Shown here: positions 27,528 to 37,133 of the stretch, piece by piece
Layout: the number at the start of each line of letters is the position of its first letter
Position numbering within the stretch: the first letter of the stretch is position 1
From: Robbsia sp. KACC 23696
GTDB lineage: Bacteria > Pseudomonadota > Gammaproteobacteria > Burkholderiales > Burkholderiaceae
DNA length: 64,000 bases
Reading direction: 5' to 3'
NCBI RefSeq assembly: GCF_039852015.1
Contig: NZ_CP156627.1
Location: forward strand, 434,001 to 498,000
The notes under the pieces: generated by a model
The model's database searches: none
The model's input: the letters and a program-made list of their open reading frames with translations, nothing else
Told to the model about the DNA's origin: nothing
Program-made: the position numbers and the translations under genes

Positions 27528-28910
27528 ATGCGCAGCGCTTCCCAACCGCACCCGGTCTTTGTGCAGATAGCAGCGTGCTTAGGTTTTGTCGTGGTCTTGA
27601 TCGACGTCAGCGTCGTCAACGTCGCCCTCGATGCGTTACGGCGCGCGTTTCGCGCCGACGTCACCGACCTGCAGTGGGTCGTCAACGCCTATGCGCTCGT
27701 CTTCGCATCTACCTTGTTGATGGCCGGTGCACTCGGTGATCGTTTCGGCGCGAAACGCATCCTGATGGCCGGCTATGCAATCTTTACGCTCGCCTCGGTG
27801 GGATGCGGCCTTGCCCCCTCGCTGTCGGCGTTGATCATCTGGCGGCTAGTGCAAGGGATCGGTGCTTCCTTGCTTGTCCCAAATTCCTTGTCGGTACTGC
27901 GTCAGGCATTCGACGACGCCACCGCGCGAAGCCGGGCGATCGGTTGGTGGGGCGCCGGCGGCGGCATCGCGCTGGCAACAGGTCCGGTGATTGGCGGCCT
28001 CCTGGTCGCCCTGTGTGGATGGCGCAGCATCTTTCTTCTTAACGTGCCGGTCGGAATTATTGGGATGGCGCTGACCGCACGGTACGCCCCCACAACGGCG
28101 CCGCAAGCCGATCGACGACTGGATCTCAGCGGACAAGTGACGGCCGCATCTACCCTTGCCGCACTCACCTTTGCCTTAACCGAAGCGAGCCGCCTGGGCT
28201 GGGAGAGCCCTATCGTTATAGGGGCTTTCTTCGTATGCATTGCCGCGGGCGTTACGTTCTTTTGCCTGCAGAGACATAACCCAGCGGCAATGTTGCCGCC
28301 GGCCTTGCTCAGCCATAAAATCGTCGTCGGCACGACGGTCATCGGCTTGCTGATTAATCTCGTTTTTTATGGGATTGTCTTTACGTTCAGTCTTCTGTTC
28401 CAGTTGATCTGGCATTTGACGCCGGAGCGCACTGGGCTGGCCTTCTTGCCCATGATGGCGATCCTGATGATGATGAATCTGGTCGCCGGACGCCTCGTCG
28501 GCCGGATCGGGGTACGCGCTTTAACGACGATCGCCCTGCTGCTTGCCGCTGCCGGCTATCTGCTGATGCTACCTGCGCTTGCGGTGCAATCCTATTGGCT
28601 GCTCGTCGTGCCGATGTTGCTCGCCAGCAGCGGTATCGCGCTGACGATTCCCACCATCACGACGTCGATGATTGGCGCGGTGAGCAATACGCAGTCGGGC
28701 ATCGCATCGGGCTTGTTGAACGCCGCGCGACAAATCGGCGGCGTCATCGGCGTCGCCTTGTTCGGCTTCTTCGTTCGTCATACCGAGCCGTCTCTTTTCA
28801 TGCGTGGCGTGGAAGAGACCCTTCTCGTCTCAGTCGCGCTGCTTGGCGTGGGCGCGGTTGTCGCGTACCGGAACCTCGCACACCGCGAGTCGTCGACATT
28901 TCTCTTATAA
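27528..28910 (+). CDS. MFS multidrug exporter, DHA2 (EmrB/QacA) family
   Basis: A 460-residue membrane protein with about 14 hydrophobic helices. Family marks are DVSVVNVALDALRRAF, the WVVNAYALVFA stretch, GDRFGAKRILMAG (motif A) and LATGPVIGGLL (motif C), all of proton-driven drug exporters. ATG 27528 has AGAAGG upstream. Its divergent LysR partner probably induces it. Substrate is unknown. Confidence 0.85.
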   Translation: MRSASQPHPVFVQIAACLGFVVVLIDVSVVNVALDALRRAFRADVTDLQWVVNAYALVFASTLLMAGALGDRFGAKRILMAGYAIFTLASVGCGLAPSLSALIIWRLVQGIGASLLVPNSLSVLRQAFDDATARSRAIGWWGAGGGIALATGPVIGGLLVALCGWRSIFLLNVPVGIIGMALTARYAPTTAPQADRRLDLSGQVTAASTLAALTFALTEASRLGWESPIVIGAFFVCIAAGVTFFCLQRHNPAAMLPPALLSHKIVVGTTVIGLLINLVFYGIVFTFSLLFQLIWHLTPERTGLAFLPMMAILMMMNLVAGRLVGRIGVRALTTIALLLAAAGYLLMLPALAVQSYWLLVVPMLLASSGIALTIPTITTSMIGAVSNTQSGIASGLLNAARQIGGVIGVALFGFFVRHTEPSLFMRGVEETLLVSVALLGVGAVVAYRNLAHRESSTFLL

Positions 28911-29022
28911 TGCGACCTCTAGCGGCGTTGTTTCCGCCATCGACCCGCGGGCCTCCCCTCGTCCACACGGCGTGCGTTCGGCACCAAGCGTTCCATCTGA
29001 TCGGTCAGCCGGGAGTGTCACC

Positions 29023-29832
29023 ATGCTTGAGGAAGTGCAATACACGCATTGCAGCACCATTCCCGGCCTGACGTTGAGCAGCGCCCAGTTCGCCAATTTC
29101 CGCTTCGAGCCGCACTATCATCTCGAATACCACATCGGGCTGGTGCAAAGCGGCGTGCAGCGTCAGTCTTTTCACGGCGAAACCCTCTTTCTGGGACGCG
29201 GCACGGTGATGTTGATGCCTCCGGGCGAAGTCCACGACGGCACCGCAGCCAGCGCCGATCCCTACACGCTGCGAACCTTTCGCTTGAGCCCTTCCCTGCT
29301 GCGAGGACTCGGTGAGGAAGTCACCGGGTCCAGCGCCTTCCCGTCGCAGTCGGCCATCGTATTGCAGGACAGTCCTCTGGCCGAGCATCTGCTCGATTTG
29401 CATACGGCGCTCCAACACCCGGCTAGCGATGGGATCGCCGATGAAACGTCGGCGCTGGAACTACTTGAATCGCTGTTCGCCCGTTTGAAACTGCCTTCTC
29501 AGCGGCACCTGTCCGGTACGCTGACGGTGGAGCAGATTCAAAAGGTCCGTGATTATGCCGAGGCGTACGCGGCCGACAAGATCGTGCTGGAAGACCTGTC
29601 GCGTCTACTCGATCTCGACCGCTTTCGTTTCTTGAAATTGTTCAAACGCACCGTCGGGATGACGCCGCACGCATGGTTGCTGCGCCTGCGTCTGGAGAAA
29701 TCCGTCACCTTGATGCGAAAGCACCGACACCGACCGATCACCGAAATAGCCCATGCGGTCGGCTTCTTCGATCAAAGTCACTTCACCCGTGCATTTCGGG
29801 ATGCGTATGGCATCACGCCGGCGCGCTTCTGA
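29023..29832 (+). CDS. AraC-family regulator
   Basis: A 269-residue AraC regulator with an N-terminal cupin-like sensor (FRFEPHYHLEYHIGLVQSGV and VMLMPPGEVHDG) and a C-terminal double HTH (ITEIAHAVGFFDQSHFTRAF). ATG 29023 has GGGAG at 29011-29015. AraC proteins of this type are often next to LysE-type exporters, and one follows two genes downstream. The aldolase and LysE genes are the likely targets. Confidence 0.85.
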   Translation: MLEEVQYTHCSTIPGLTLSSAQFANFRFEPHYHLEYHIGLVQSGVQRQSFHGETLFLGRGTVMLMPPGEVHDGTAASADPYTLRTFRLSPSLLRGLGEEVTGSSAFPSQSAIVLQDSPLAEHLLDLHTALQHPASDGIADETSALELLESLFARLKLPSQRHLSGTLTVEQIQKVRDYAEAYAADKIVLEDLSRLLDLDRFRFLKLFKRTVGMTPHAWLLRLRLEKSVTLMRKHRHRPITEIAHAVGFFDQSHFTRAFRDAYGITPARF

Positions 29833-29938
29833 CCCGCGGTCGTCAATTTTTTACAAGTCGGTCGCCGCGCGAGTCGGTAAGCTCTCTATTCCGGCCTGAT
29901 CCCGTTCCGGGAGCGCCATTCAGTGTAGAAAATCGCGC

Positions 29939-30976
29939 ATGACCACTTTCAGCTTTCTCGACGATTACAGCGAGGGCGCGCATCCCGACATCCTTCGCGC
30001 CCTGACCGATACCAATCTCATTCAGCAACAGGCATACGGCGAGGATAGCTACACGGCGGACGCGACCGCGCTCATTACTGCGCGGCTTGGCGCAACGTTC
30101 GATGGCGCCATTCATTACGTCCCCACCGGCACGATGGCGAATCTGGTTTCCATCGCCGCCTGTCTCCGGCCCCACGAGGCAGTCATCGCGGCCACGTCCG
30201 GGCATATCGTGCTGCGGGAAGCCGGCGCGATCGAGGCGACAGGCCATAAGCTGATCGTCATTCCGGCGGTGGACGGCAAGCTCACGCCAGAACATATCGA
30301 GACGGCGCTGGCCGGCAATGCGCATTTTCCGCATATGGCGAAGCCGCGCATGATCTATCTGTCCAACGCGACGGAAACCGGGACGCTGTATACGCTTGCC
30401 GAACTGCGGGCTATCTCGGCACTGGCGAAACAGCGCGATTTGATCTTGTTCATGGATGGTGCGCGCCTTGCCGCGGCACTGGCTTCCTCGAAGAACGACG
30501 CGCGCTTGGAAGATATCGCCGCACTGGTCGATATTTTCTGGATAGGCGGAACGAAGGTCGGGGCACTGCTCGGAGAGGCGATCGTCGTCTGCAACCCCGC
30601 GTTAAAGGAAGATTTCGCCTTTCACGTCAAGCAACGTGGCGCCATGCTCGCGAAAGGCCGCGTCTTGGGCCTGCAATTTCAGGCACTCTTCGGCAGCGGC
30701 GATATCTTCTTACGCAATGCCGAACATGCCAACGCGATGGCGGCCAAGTTGGCCTCGGGAATCATCGGCAGCGGACATGCGCTGCAATCCGCGACGGTCA
30801 CGAATCAGGTATTTGCCATCCTGCCCGATGCCGTCATCGCAACGTTGAAACAAGACTTTGCGTTTTACGTATGGGGCGCCGCGCCCGATGCGCATTCGGT
30901 CGTGCGCTTGGTCACGTCGTGGGCCACCGATGAACATCAGGTAGACCGCTTTTTGCAGCGCCTGAGCGCACGGTAA
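29939..30976 (+). CDS. Low-specificity L-threonine aldolase-like PLP enzyme
   Basis: A 345-residue PLP enzyme of the beta-eliminating lyase family (threonine aldolase type), which cleaves beta-hydroxy amino acids to glycine and an aldehyde. Visible marks are the N-terminal HPDILRALTDTNL, PTGTMANLVS, the Asp of LFMDGARLAAAL that contacts the PLP ring, and the Schiff-base lysine in FWIGGTKVGALLGEA. The ribosome-binding site is weak. Neighbours are an AraC regulator and a LysE exporter, so an amino-acid-linked role is inferred. Confidence 0.8.
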   Translation: MTTFSFLDDYSEGAHPDILRALTDTNLIQQQAYGEDSYTADATALITARLGATFDGAIHYVPTGTMANLVSIAACLRPHEAVIAATSGHIVLREAGAIEATGHKLIVIPAVDGKLTPEHIETALAGNAHFPHMAKPRMIYLSNATETGTLYTLAELRAISALAKQRDLILFMDGARLAAALASSKNDARLEDIAALVDIFWIGGTKVGALLGEAIVVCNPALKEDFAFHVKQRGAMLAKGRVLGLQFQALFGSGDIFLRNAEHANAMAAKLASGIIGSGHALQSATVTNQVFAILPDAVIATLKQDFAFYVWGAAPDAHSVVRLVTSWATDEHQVDRFLQRLSAR

Positions 30977-31048
30977 CCCCCGCGCGGCGGTTGCCATATA
31001 CGGCCCGTCCCGGGCATAATCGTCTTGCCTGTGCGACTGGCGCTAATA

Positions 31049-31062
31049 GATAGATCACTATC
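31049..31062. promoter_or_regulatory. Small inverted repeat upstream of LysE exporter gene
   Basis: GATAG, ATCA, CTATC: perfect 5-bp arms 66 bases before the lysE-type start. Possible regulator site; weak evidence. Confidence 0.25.
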
Positions 31063-31127
31063 GGGAAGCACGGGACGTCGATTGCCGCGCGCCTGGGTAT
31101 CACCCCCTCATCGTGAGAGGATAGGTC

Positions 31128-31760
31128 ATGCCTGATTTCGGAAATCTGCTTGTCTTTGGTCTCGTAGCGCTGGGAATGGCACTAACGCCCGGCCCGAACA
31201 TGATCTATCTGCTCTCGCGCTCGATCTCCCAAGGGCGTCGCGCCGGCCTGATTTCCTTGGGCGGGGTCGCACTGGGATTCGTCGTCTACATGCTGTGCGC
31301 CGCCTTCGGCATTACGGCCTTCCTGTTCGCCGTGCCGTTTGCTTACGACGCACTGCGCTTCGGCGGCGCGCTCTATCTGCTCTACCTCGCCTGGCAGGCA
31401 CTCAAACCGGGCGGGCGTTCGGCGTTCGCCGTCCGTGACCTCCCGATCGACTCGCCCGCGAAGCTGGTGACGATGGGTTTCATCACGAATCTCGCCAATC
31501 CGAAAATCGCGATGATCTATCTATCGCTGCTTCCCCAGTTCATTACACCTGGGCACGGCAGCGTGTTGACGCAATCGCTGATACTGGGCGGCATCCAGAT
31601 CTCGCTTAGCCTCGCGATCAATGCCACGGTGGCCGTCATGGCCGGGTCGATCGCCACCTTCATGACCGGCCGCCCGAAATGGATTTTGATACAACGCTGG
31701 ATGATGGGAACGGTGTTGACGGGACTCGCCGTGCGCATGGCGTTCGAATCTCGAAAGTAA
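31128..31760 (+). CDS. LysE/RhtB-family amino-acid exporter
   Basis: A 210-residue inner-membrane protein with about six hydrophobic helices. The LysE/RhtB signature TPGPNMIYLLSRSISQGRRA at residues 22-41 is clear, as is NPKIAMIYLSLLPQF. The start has GAGAGG upstream. It exports amino acids such as threonine or homoserine; the exact substrate is unknown. It shares the direction of the upstream aldolase but is 150 bases away. Confidence 0.85.
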   Translation: MPDFGNLLVFGLVALGMALTPGPNMIYLLSRSISQGRRAGLISLGGVALGFVVYMLCAAFGITAFLFAVPFAYDALRFGGALYLLYLAWQALKPGGRSAFAVRDLPIDSPAKLVTMGFITNLANPKIAMIYLSLLPQFITPGHGSVLTQSLILGGIQISLSLAINATVAVMAGSIATFMTGRPKWILIQRWMMGTVLTGLAVRMAFESRK

Positions 31761-31787
31761 AATTCGCATCGCGCAGAGGGTCCGCTG

Positions 31788-32717
31788 TCATACCGCGCGG
31801 TCGTCGAGCGGCGTCGCCATCGTGGTTTGCAAGGAAGCGATCAGCGCCGCGATAAACGTCTCGACGGCGGCGGGGAGTCGCCGCTCACGCATCGTGGTCA
31901 CTTGCAACACCCGCTTATCGAGAAGCGGTTCGTCTATGCGTCGCGCCGTCAAAGCCGGTTCTCGGGCGCTTCCGCTCAACGACAGGCGGCTCCCCAAGGC
32001 AATCGCATCCGTCGCCGCGGCAAAAGCATAAAGCGCACTGCTGCTATTGCTGTTCATCACGACATCGAATGTCAGTTTCTGCACGGAGCAGCACCAGTCG
32101 AATAATTGGCGCACCGTGGTGCCCCGCTCCATTAGCGCGATCGGATAGGCGCTAAGCTCGGCAAGCGTCAGCACGTCCTGTTGCGCCAGTGGATGCGTCG
32201 GCCGCAGCACGGCGCAAACGGGCACCTCGACGCTGTATTCGATACGCACCTCGGTACTGCCTCCAGTCGAAAAGGTCACGCCCAGATCAACCTCGCCGAT
32301 TTCCACCCAATGCGCCACCTCGCCAGGCGTTCCGGCGCGCAGTACAAATGTCGCCTGCGGATACTGCGCCTGATGGCGAACCATCATTGCCGGCAAGAAC
32401 GACAGCGTGAACCCCTCGGTACAGCCCACGCGCACGACGCCGACGCCGCCCGAGGAATGGGTGGCAGCGATATCGTCGAGCACCGCCGCGTCCTCGAGCA
32501 AGACCCGGCGTGCATGCTGCGCGAGGGCCTCACCGGCGGCGGTCAGCACCATCCCGCGCGGCATCCGCTCGAACAACGCGGCGCCGACCTCCTGTTCCAA
32601 TTTGCTGATCTGGCGACTGATCGCCGAGATCGCCACATGCAGGTGTTCGGACGCGCCGGCCAATGAGCCAGCCTTCGCTACCTCGACAAAGTAGCGCAGG
32701 GCAAGACTGTGCAACAT
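31788..32717 (-). CDS. LysR-family regulator
   Basis: A 309-residue LysR regulator with LALRYFVEVAKAGSLAGASE and SAISRQISKLEQEVGAALFE as winged helix. ATG 32717 starts the domain. It is divergent from the M20 peptidase and MHS symporter pair; an 8-bp perfect inverted repeat lies 15 bases upstream of its start, fitting autoregulation and control of the pair. Confidence 0.85.
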   Translation of the reverse strand: MLHSLALRYFVEVAKAGSLAGASEHLHVAISAISRQISKLEQEVGAALFERMPRGMVLTAAGEALAQHARRVLLEDAAVLDDIAATHSSGGVGVVRVGCTEGFTLSFLPAMMVRHQAQYPQATFVLRAGTPGEVAHWVEIGEVDLGVTFSTGGSTEVRIEYSVEVPVCAVLRPTHPLAQQDVLTLAELSAYPIALMERGTTVRQLFDWCCSVQKLTFDVVMNSNSSSALYAFAAATDAIALGSRLSLSGSAREPALTARRIDEPLLDKRVLQVTTMRERRLPAAVETFIAALIASLQTTMATPLDDRAV

Positions 32718-32731
32718 GGCGAATCCCTTTG

Positions 32732-32754
32732 AGCATTGCTTTTTTGGCAATGCT
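32732..32754. promoter_or_regulatory. Candidate LysR operator upstream of M20/MHS pair
   Basis: AGCATTGC, seven bases (TTTTTTG), GCAATGCT: a perfect 8-bp inverted repeat in the divergent gap. Good candidate binding site for the adjacent LysR protein. Confidence 0.5.
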
Positions 32755-32836
32755 ATCAGCAAAATTTGAAATTGCTGCGAATTTATGGTCTTTCTAGACT
32801 GGCGCTTATTCGATTTATTTTGCGAGAGGATCGCCC

Positions 32837-34294
32837 GTGAATGCCCCCCTTATGAACCGCGCGGCTGCCGTCCAGCAGGCGACCGATCACTTCGATTCGG
32901 GCGCGTTTCTGGCCGATCTACGCCGGCGCGTCGCCTTCACGACCGAAAGCCAGAACCCTGACAATGCGCCGGCGCTACACGCCTATCTCCGCGCGGAAAT
33001 GATGCCAACACTGGCCGCGCTGGGCTTCACCAGCGAGGTCGTCGATAATCCGGTGGCAGGCGGGCCGCCCTTCCTGATCGCGCACCGCCATGAAGGCGAC
33101 GATCTGCCGACCGTATTGACCTACGGGCATGGCGACGTCGTGCGCGGCTATGCCGATCAATGGCGTAAAGGGCTGGCCCCCTGGGAAGTGTGCATCGAAG
33201 GTGACCGGTGGTATGGTCGCGGGACCGCGGATAACAAGGGCCAGCACTCGGTGAACTTTGCGGCCTTGGCTGCCGTGCTCGCCACGCGTGGCGGCACGCT
33301 GGGCTTCAACGTCAAAGTGATTTTCGAGACAGGAGAAGAGGTCAGCTCGCCGGGCCTTGACGCCGTCTGCGCGGCACGCCGCGATCTCCTGGCCGCGGAT
33401 CTGTTCCTCGCCTCGGATGGCCCGCGCGTCTCCGCGGAGCGCCCAACCGTGTTTCTCGGTTCCCGTGGCGGCATCAGTTTCGAGTTGTCGATCGATTTGC
33501 GAGACGGCGGCCATCACTCGGGCAACTGGGGCGGCGCCTTGCGCAATCCGGCCATCGTTCTGTCGCATGCGATTGCCAGCATGGTCGATCGACACGGGGC
33601 GATCGCGGTATCGGGTTTGCGTCCCCCGGCCATTCCGGCATCGGTCCGTCATGCACTCGAGGACATCGTTCTCGGCGGTGACGAAAACGCGCCCGAGGTC
33701 GATCCAAACTGGGGCGAGCCCGGCTTGACGACGACCGAGCGTGTCATCGCCTGGAATACGCTCGAAGTGCTGGCGATGACGTCGGGCAATCCGGAAGCGC
33801 CGGTCAATGCCATTCCGCCGCGCGCCAAGGCTGCGTGTCAGTTGCGATTCGTCGTCGGTACCGATTGGGAGCATGCGGGCGAGCATCTGCGCAACCATTT
33901 CGCCGCGCACGGCTTCCCGGAAGTGCAGGTCACCATGGGCTCGACATCGCGCGCGACGCGGCTCGACCCCGATGACGCGTGGGTGCATTGGGCGTTGGAC
34001 TCGATGCGCCAGACGACCGGCAAGAAACCCGCCCTGCTACCGAATCTGGGCGGAACCGTGCCGAACGACGTCTTTGCAACGACGCTGGGTCTGCCCACCC
34101 TCTGGGTACCGCATTCCTATCCCGCGTGCGCGCAGCACGCCCCCAACGAGCACCTGTTGGGCTCGGTCGCGCGCGAGGGATTGCAGACCATGGCGGGCCT
34201 CTGGTGGGACCTCGCCGAAGCCGGGCCGGCGATCATCGCCACGCGTGCCGCCACGCGCCATACGGCGTCGTCCGTTACGCGGAGTGCGCCATGA
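32837..34294 (+). CDS. M20-family metallopeptidase (ArgE/DapE/CPG2-like)
   Basis: A 485-residue zinc-dependent hydrolase of family M20, which cuts peptides or N-acyl amino acids. Catalytic marks are YGHGDVV (His-x-Asp), DRWYGRGTADNKGQ (metal-bridging Asp) and FETGEEVSSPGL (catalytic and metal Glu). Start is GTG 32837, preceded by GAGAGGA. It overlaps the MHS symporter gene by ATGA, so uptake and hydrolysis of one substrate, perhaps an N-acyl amino acid or dipeptide, is inferred. A LysR gene is divergent. Confidence 0.85.
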   Translation: MNAPLMNRAAAVQQATDHFDSGAFLADLRRRVAFTTESQNPDNAPALHAYLRAEMMPTLAALGFTSEVVDNPVAGGPPFLIAHRHEGDDLPTVLTYGHGDVVRGYADQWRKGLAPWEVCIEGDRWYGRGTADNKGQHSVNFAALAAVLATRGGTLGFNVKVIFETGEEVSSPGLDAVCAARRDLLAADLFLASDGPRVSAERPTVFLGSRGGISFELSIDLRDGGHHSGNWGGALRNPAIVLSHAIASMVDRHGAIAVSGLRPPAIPASVRHALEDIVLGGDENAPEVDPNWGEPGLTTTERVIAWNTLEVLAMTSGNPEAPVNAIPPRAKAACQLRFVVGTDWEHAGEHLRNHFAAHGFPEVQVTMGSTSRATRLDPDDAWVHWALDSMRQTTGKKPALLPNLGGTVPNDVFATTLGLPTLWVPHSYPACAQHAPNEHLLGSVAREGLQTMAGLWWDLAEAGPAIIATRAATRHTASSVTRSAP

Positions 34295-35601
34295 ATGCAC
34301 GGTCTACACAACCCGTCAGCCTGGTCAAGGTCGTCATGGCGACGTCGGTCGGCAATGCGCTGGAGTGGTTCGACATCGCCATCTACGGCTTCTTCGCCGT
34401 CTACATCGCCCGCAATTTTTTCCCGTCCAATAGCGATACGGCGTCGATGTTGCTCACCTTCGGGACCTTCGGCGCGTCCTATCTGATTCGGCCCATCGGC
34501 GGCATGGTGATCGGCGCTTATGCGGATAAGCACGGCCGCAAAGCGGCATTGACCTTGTCGGTCGCATTCATGATGCTGGGAACGGCGCTGATTGCGCTGA
34601 TGCCGAACTACGCGCATATCGGCGTGCTGGCACCCATCGGCATTTTCCTCGCGCGGCTGATCCAGGGCTTTTCGGCCGGTGGCGAATTCGGTCCATCGAC
34701 GGCGCTGCTGATCGAACATGCACCGCATAGGCGCGGTTTTCTCGCGAGCTGGCAATTTGCGACGCAAGGGGTGGCGACGCTGATGGCAGCCGCGTTCGGC
34801 TTTGGGCTGGCGACGTATATGACACCGGCGGACCTGACCGCATGGGGCTGGCGTGTGCCGTTTTTCTTCGGCCTGTTGATTGGCCCGGTCGGACTCTATC
34901 TGCGCGCCGTGCTGGAAGACGCACCGGAGTTTACCGAATCGACGCGTAACGAAGCGCCGCTCCGCGAAGTGCTGTCGCAGCAAAAGCGGCTCGTCTTGAT
35001 ATCGATCGGGGCATTGACCGTCTCCACCGCCGTCAATTATCTGCTGCAGTACATTCCCACCTTCGCGATTCGGGAATTGCATTTGACGTCGGCGACCGGT
35101 TTCGCCGCCACGATGGTCGGCGGCGCCATCCTGTCGATCGTGACACCGTTCGCCGGTCATTTGTCCGATCGCATCGGACGACGCAAGCAGATGACGGTCG
35201 TCGCCGTGCTGTTGGCGCTGACCGCCTATCCGGCGTTTCGTTTCGCCGTCGAACACGCCTCGCTTCTCACGCTGTTCGCCTTGGTCGCCTGGCTCGCTGT
35301 CTTGAAATCGATCTATTTCGGCGCCTTGCCGGCCTTGATGTCGGAGATCTTTCCGGTCGAAACCCGTGCAACCGGGATGTCGATTGGCTATAACATCGGC
35401 GTGACGGTGTTCGGTGGCTTTACGCCGGTGATCGTGATCGCGTTGGTCGGCATGACACACGACAAAAGCGCGCCTGGCCTCTATGTGATCATGACCGCCA
35501 TCATTAGCCTCGCCGCACTGGCGGCCTCGGGAAGCGCTCACGCGGCAGGACGGCGCATGAGCCCGGTCGCTGGCGCGGCCGTCCGAGGCACGAACCGCTG
35601 A
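34291..35601 (+). CDS. MFS transporter, metabolite:H+ symporter (MHS) family
   Basis: A 436-residue proton symporter with about 12 helices. MHS marks are SVGNALEWFDIAIYGFFAVY, GAYADKHGRKAAL and LIQGFSAGGEFGPST. Members take up citrate, proline/betaine, alpha-ketoglutarate or shikimate. ATG 34291 overlaps the peptidase stop as ATGA, which suggests that it imports the peptidase substrate. A strong bidirectional terminator follows. Confidence 0.85.
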   Translation: MNARSTQPVSLVKVVMATSVGNALEWFDIAIYGFFAVYIARNFFPSNSDTASMLLTFGTFGASYLIRPIGGMVIGAYADKHGRKAALTLSVAFMMLGTALIALMPNYAHIGVLAPIGIFLARLIQGFSAGGEFGPSTALLIEHAPHRRGFLASWQFATQGVATLMAAAFGFGLATYMTPADLTAWGWRVPFFFGLLIGPVGLYLRAVLEDAPEFTESTRNEAPLREVLSQQKRLVLISIGALTVSTAVNYLLQYIPTFAIRELHLTSATGFAATMVGGAILSIVTPFAGHLSDRIGRRKQMTVVAVLLALTAYPAFRFAVEHASLLTLFALVAWLAVLKSIYFGALPALMSEIFPVETRATGMSIGYNIGVTVFGGFTPVIVIALVGMTHDKSAPGLYVIMTAIISLAALAASGSAHAAGRRMSPVAGAAVRGTNR

Positions 35602-35607
35602 ATGCGC

Positions 35608-35632
35608 AAAGCATCCGTGGATCGGATGCTTT
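35608..35632. terminator. Bidirectional terminator hairpin
   Basis: AAAGCATCCG, loop TGGAT, CGGATGCTTT: perfect 10-bp stem between the convergent symporter and CLC genes, with short A and T tracts at the stem base. Confidence 0.65.
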
Positions 35633-35652
35633 CGCGTTTATTGCAGCAGCGC

Positions 35653-36921
35653 TCAGGATTTGAGATAACCGAGCACCTTGAAAGCGCTGATCGAACCGAC
35701 GACGGCGAAAAGCACGGGCATCACCATATCGTGATCGAAATGGGTAAATTCCAATAGCAGGACGATGGCGGTGATCGGCATTTGCATCGACGCCGCCAGG
35801 AAGGCACCCGCCCCCACGACGGCAAATGCGCCGAGCGGTGCGCCCGGAAAATGCAAGCGCCATAGTCCGCCCAGCACGAGCGCAAGCAGTGCGCCGTTGG
35901 TGAGGCCGGGCGTCAAAAGCCCCCCTTCGGCACCACTGCGCAAGGTGGAAACCTCGATTGCCACCTTCAGTACCAACAACAGCGCGGCAAGGCCAAGCGG
36001 CAGCGCACCGTCGAATGCCAAGCCGGCGGGTCCTCTGCCATTGCCTGCCAGTGCGGGAAACCCGATCACGAGCGCGCCGATCACGACGAAATTGATCAAG
36101 GCATACATCGGCAGGCGGAGATCTTTCGGCGCGTGCGCGCGGGCACGCGACGTCAGTGCAACGAAGACCCAGGCCGCCGCGCCGAAAAGCGGGCCGCACA
36201 CGATCGCCCCCACCAGCAAGGTCTGATCGACGACGTAATGCGGTACCGTGTATTGGTGCTCGTTCCCGAGCCAGAATTGCGCGACGAAGGCGGCTATTGC
36301 GGATGTCGCGAGGGCCGGCACAAGCGTGCTGAACGCGAAAGTACACAGCAGCACTTCGAGGACGAACACGGCGCCGCCCAACGGCACGTTGTAGACGGCG
36401 GCCAAACCTGCACCCGCTCCACACGCCACCAAGACGCGCTGATCCGCGCTCGGCAAGCCTGCCCGATGGGCGATCCATCCGCTCCATAACGCACCGATTT
36501 CACGCGGCGCCACTTCCCGTCCCAACGGTGAGCCTAGCGCGACCGTAACGATTTGCAGCAACGCATGGATGATCGTGCTCGAGACCGGCATCCGGGGATC
36601 GGCAGCGCCGACCGCTTTACGAATACTCACCAGCGGCTTTCCCCAGCGATACAGCGCGCCCCAGCCACAGCCTGCAACAAGTCCGCACACCAGCAACGCG
36701 GCGAAGCGGCGACCGGGCGTTGCCGCCGTAACGCCCGTTAAAAAGCTTTCGGTACCGACGAGCCGATCAAGGCTGTAACCATAGGCGATATGCTGGACGG
36801 CGTGCAGCAGCAACGCGACGAAAGCGCCGCCAATCCCCGCGCCCACGCCGATCGACACGATCACCGCGGCGCGCCGTATCTGAAAATACGCCGGATGAAT
36901 GGACGCGTCGGAGGGAGCCAT
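35653..36921 (-). CDS. CLC-type chloride channel/antiporter, divergent selectivity motifs
   Basis: A 422-residue membrane protein of the CLC family. The core GRE of the gating-glutamate motif is present in GSPLGREVAPREIGALW (ClcA has GREGP), and GGLLTPGL replaces GGIFAP. The GSGIP motif that supplies the central selectivity serine in ClcA is not visible; the matching place reads KAVGAADPRMPV. The protein therefore belongs to a divergent CLC branch, and its ion (Cl-, F- or other) and mode cannot be assigned from motifs. It converges on the MHS symporter gene. No C-terminal CBS domains are present. Confidence 0.75.
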   Translation of the reverse strand: MAPSDASIHPAYFQIRRAAVIVSIGVGAGIGGAFVALLLHAVQHIAYGYSLDRLVGTESFLTGVTAATPGRRFAALLVCGLVAGCGWGALYRWGKPLVSIRKAVGAADPRMPVSSTIIHALLQIVTVALGSPLGREVAPREIGALWSGWIAHRAGLPSADQRVLVACGAGAGLAAVYNVPLGGAVFVLEVLLCTFAFSTLVPALATSAIAAFVAQFWLGNEHQYTVPHYVVDQTLLVGAIVCGPLFGAAAWVFVALTSRARAHAPKDLRLPMYALINFVVIGALVIGFPALAGNGRGPAGLAFDGALPLGLAALLLVLKVAIEVSTLRSGAEGGLLTPGLTNGALLALVLGGLWRLHFPGAPLGAFAVVGAGAFLAASMQMPITAIVLLLEFTHFDHDMVMPVLFAVVGSISAFKVLGYLKS

Positions 36922-37133
36922 GTCTGAGAAAGGTGGGTTGCAAACCAGAATGGTATCGCGGCCCGTCTATGTGAATGATGAATGTTTTCGATCGATTAAT
37001 GAGATGTAAATATATATAAGATGATCGACGCCTTTGTCGACGAGCGACGACTGCGCCGCGCACACCCGGCGCGGAGAGGACATCGAAAGATCTTGCTATG
37101 CTGCGGAGGAAACCGAACAGGAGCGCGCAGAAA

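Noticed and set aside
34117..35541. 474-codon minus-strand frame
   Set aside because: Antisense to the MHS symporter; low-complexity Arg/Gln/His composition.
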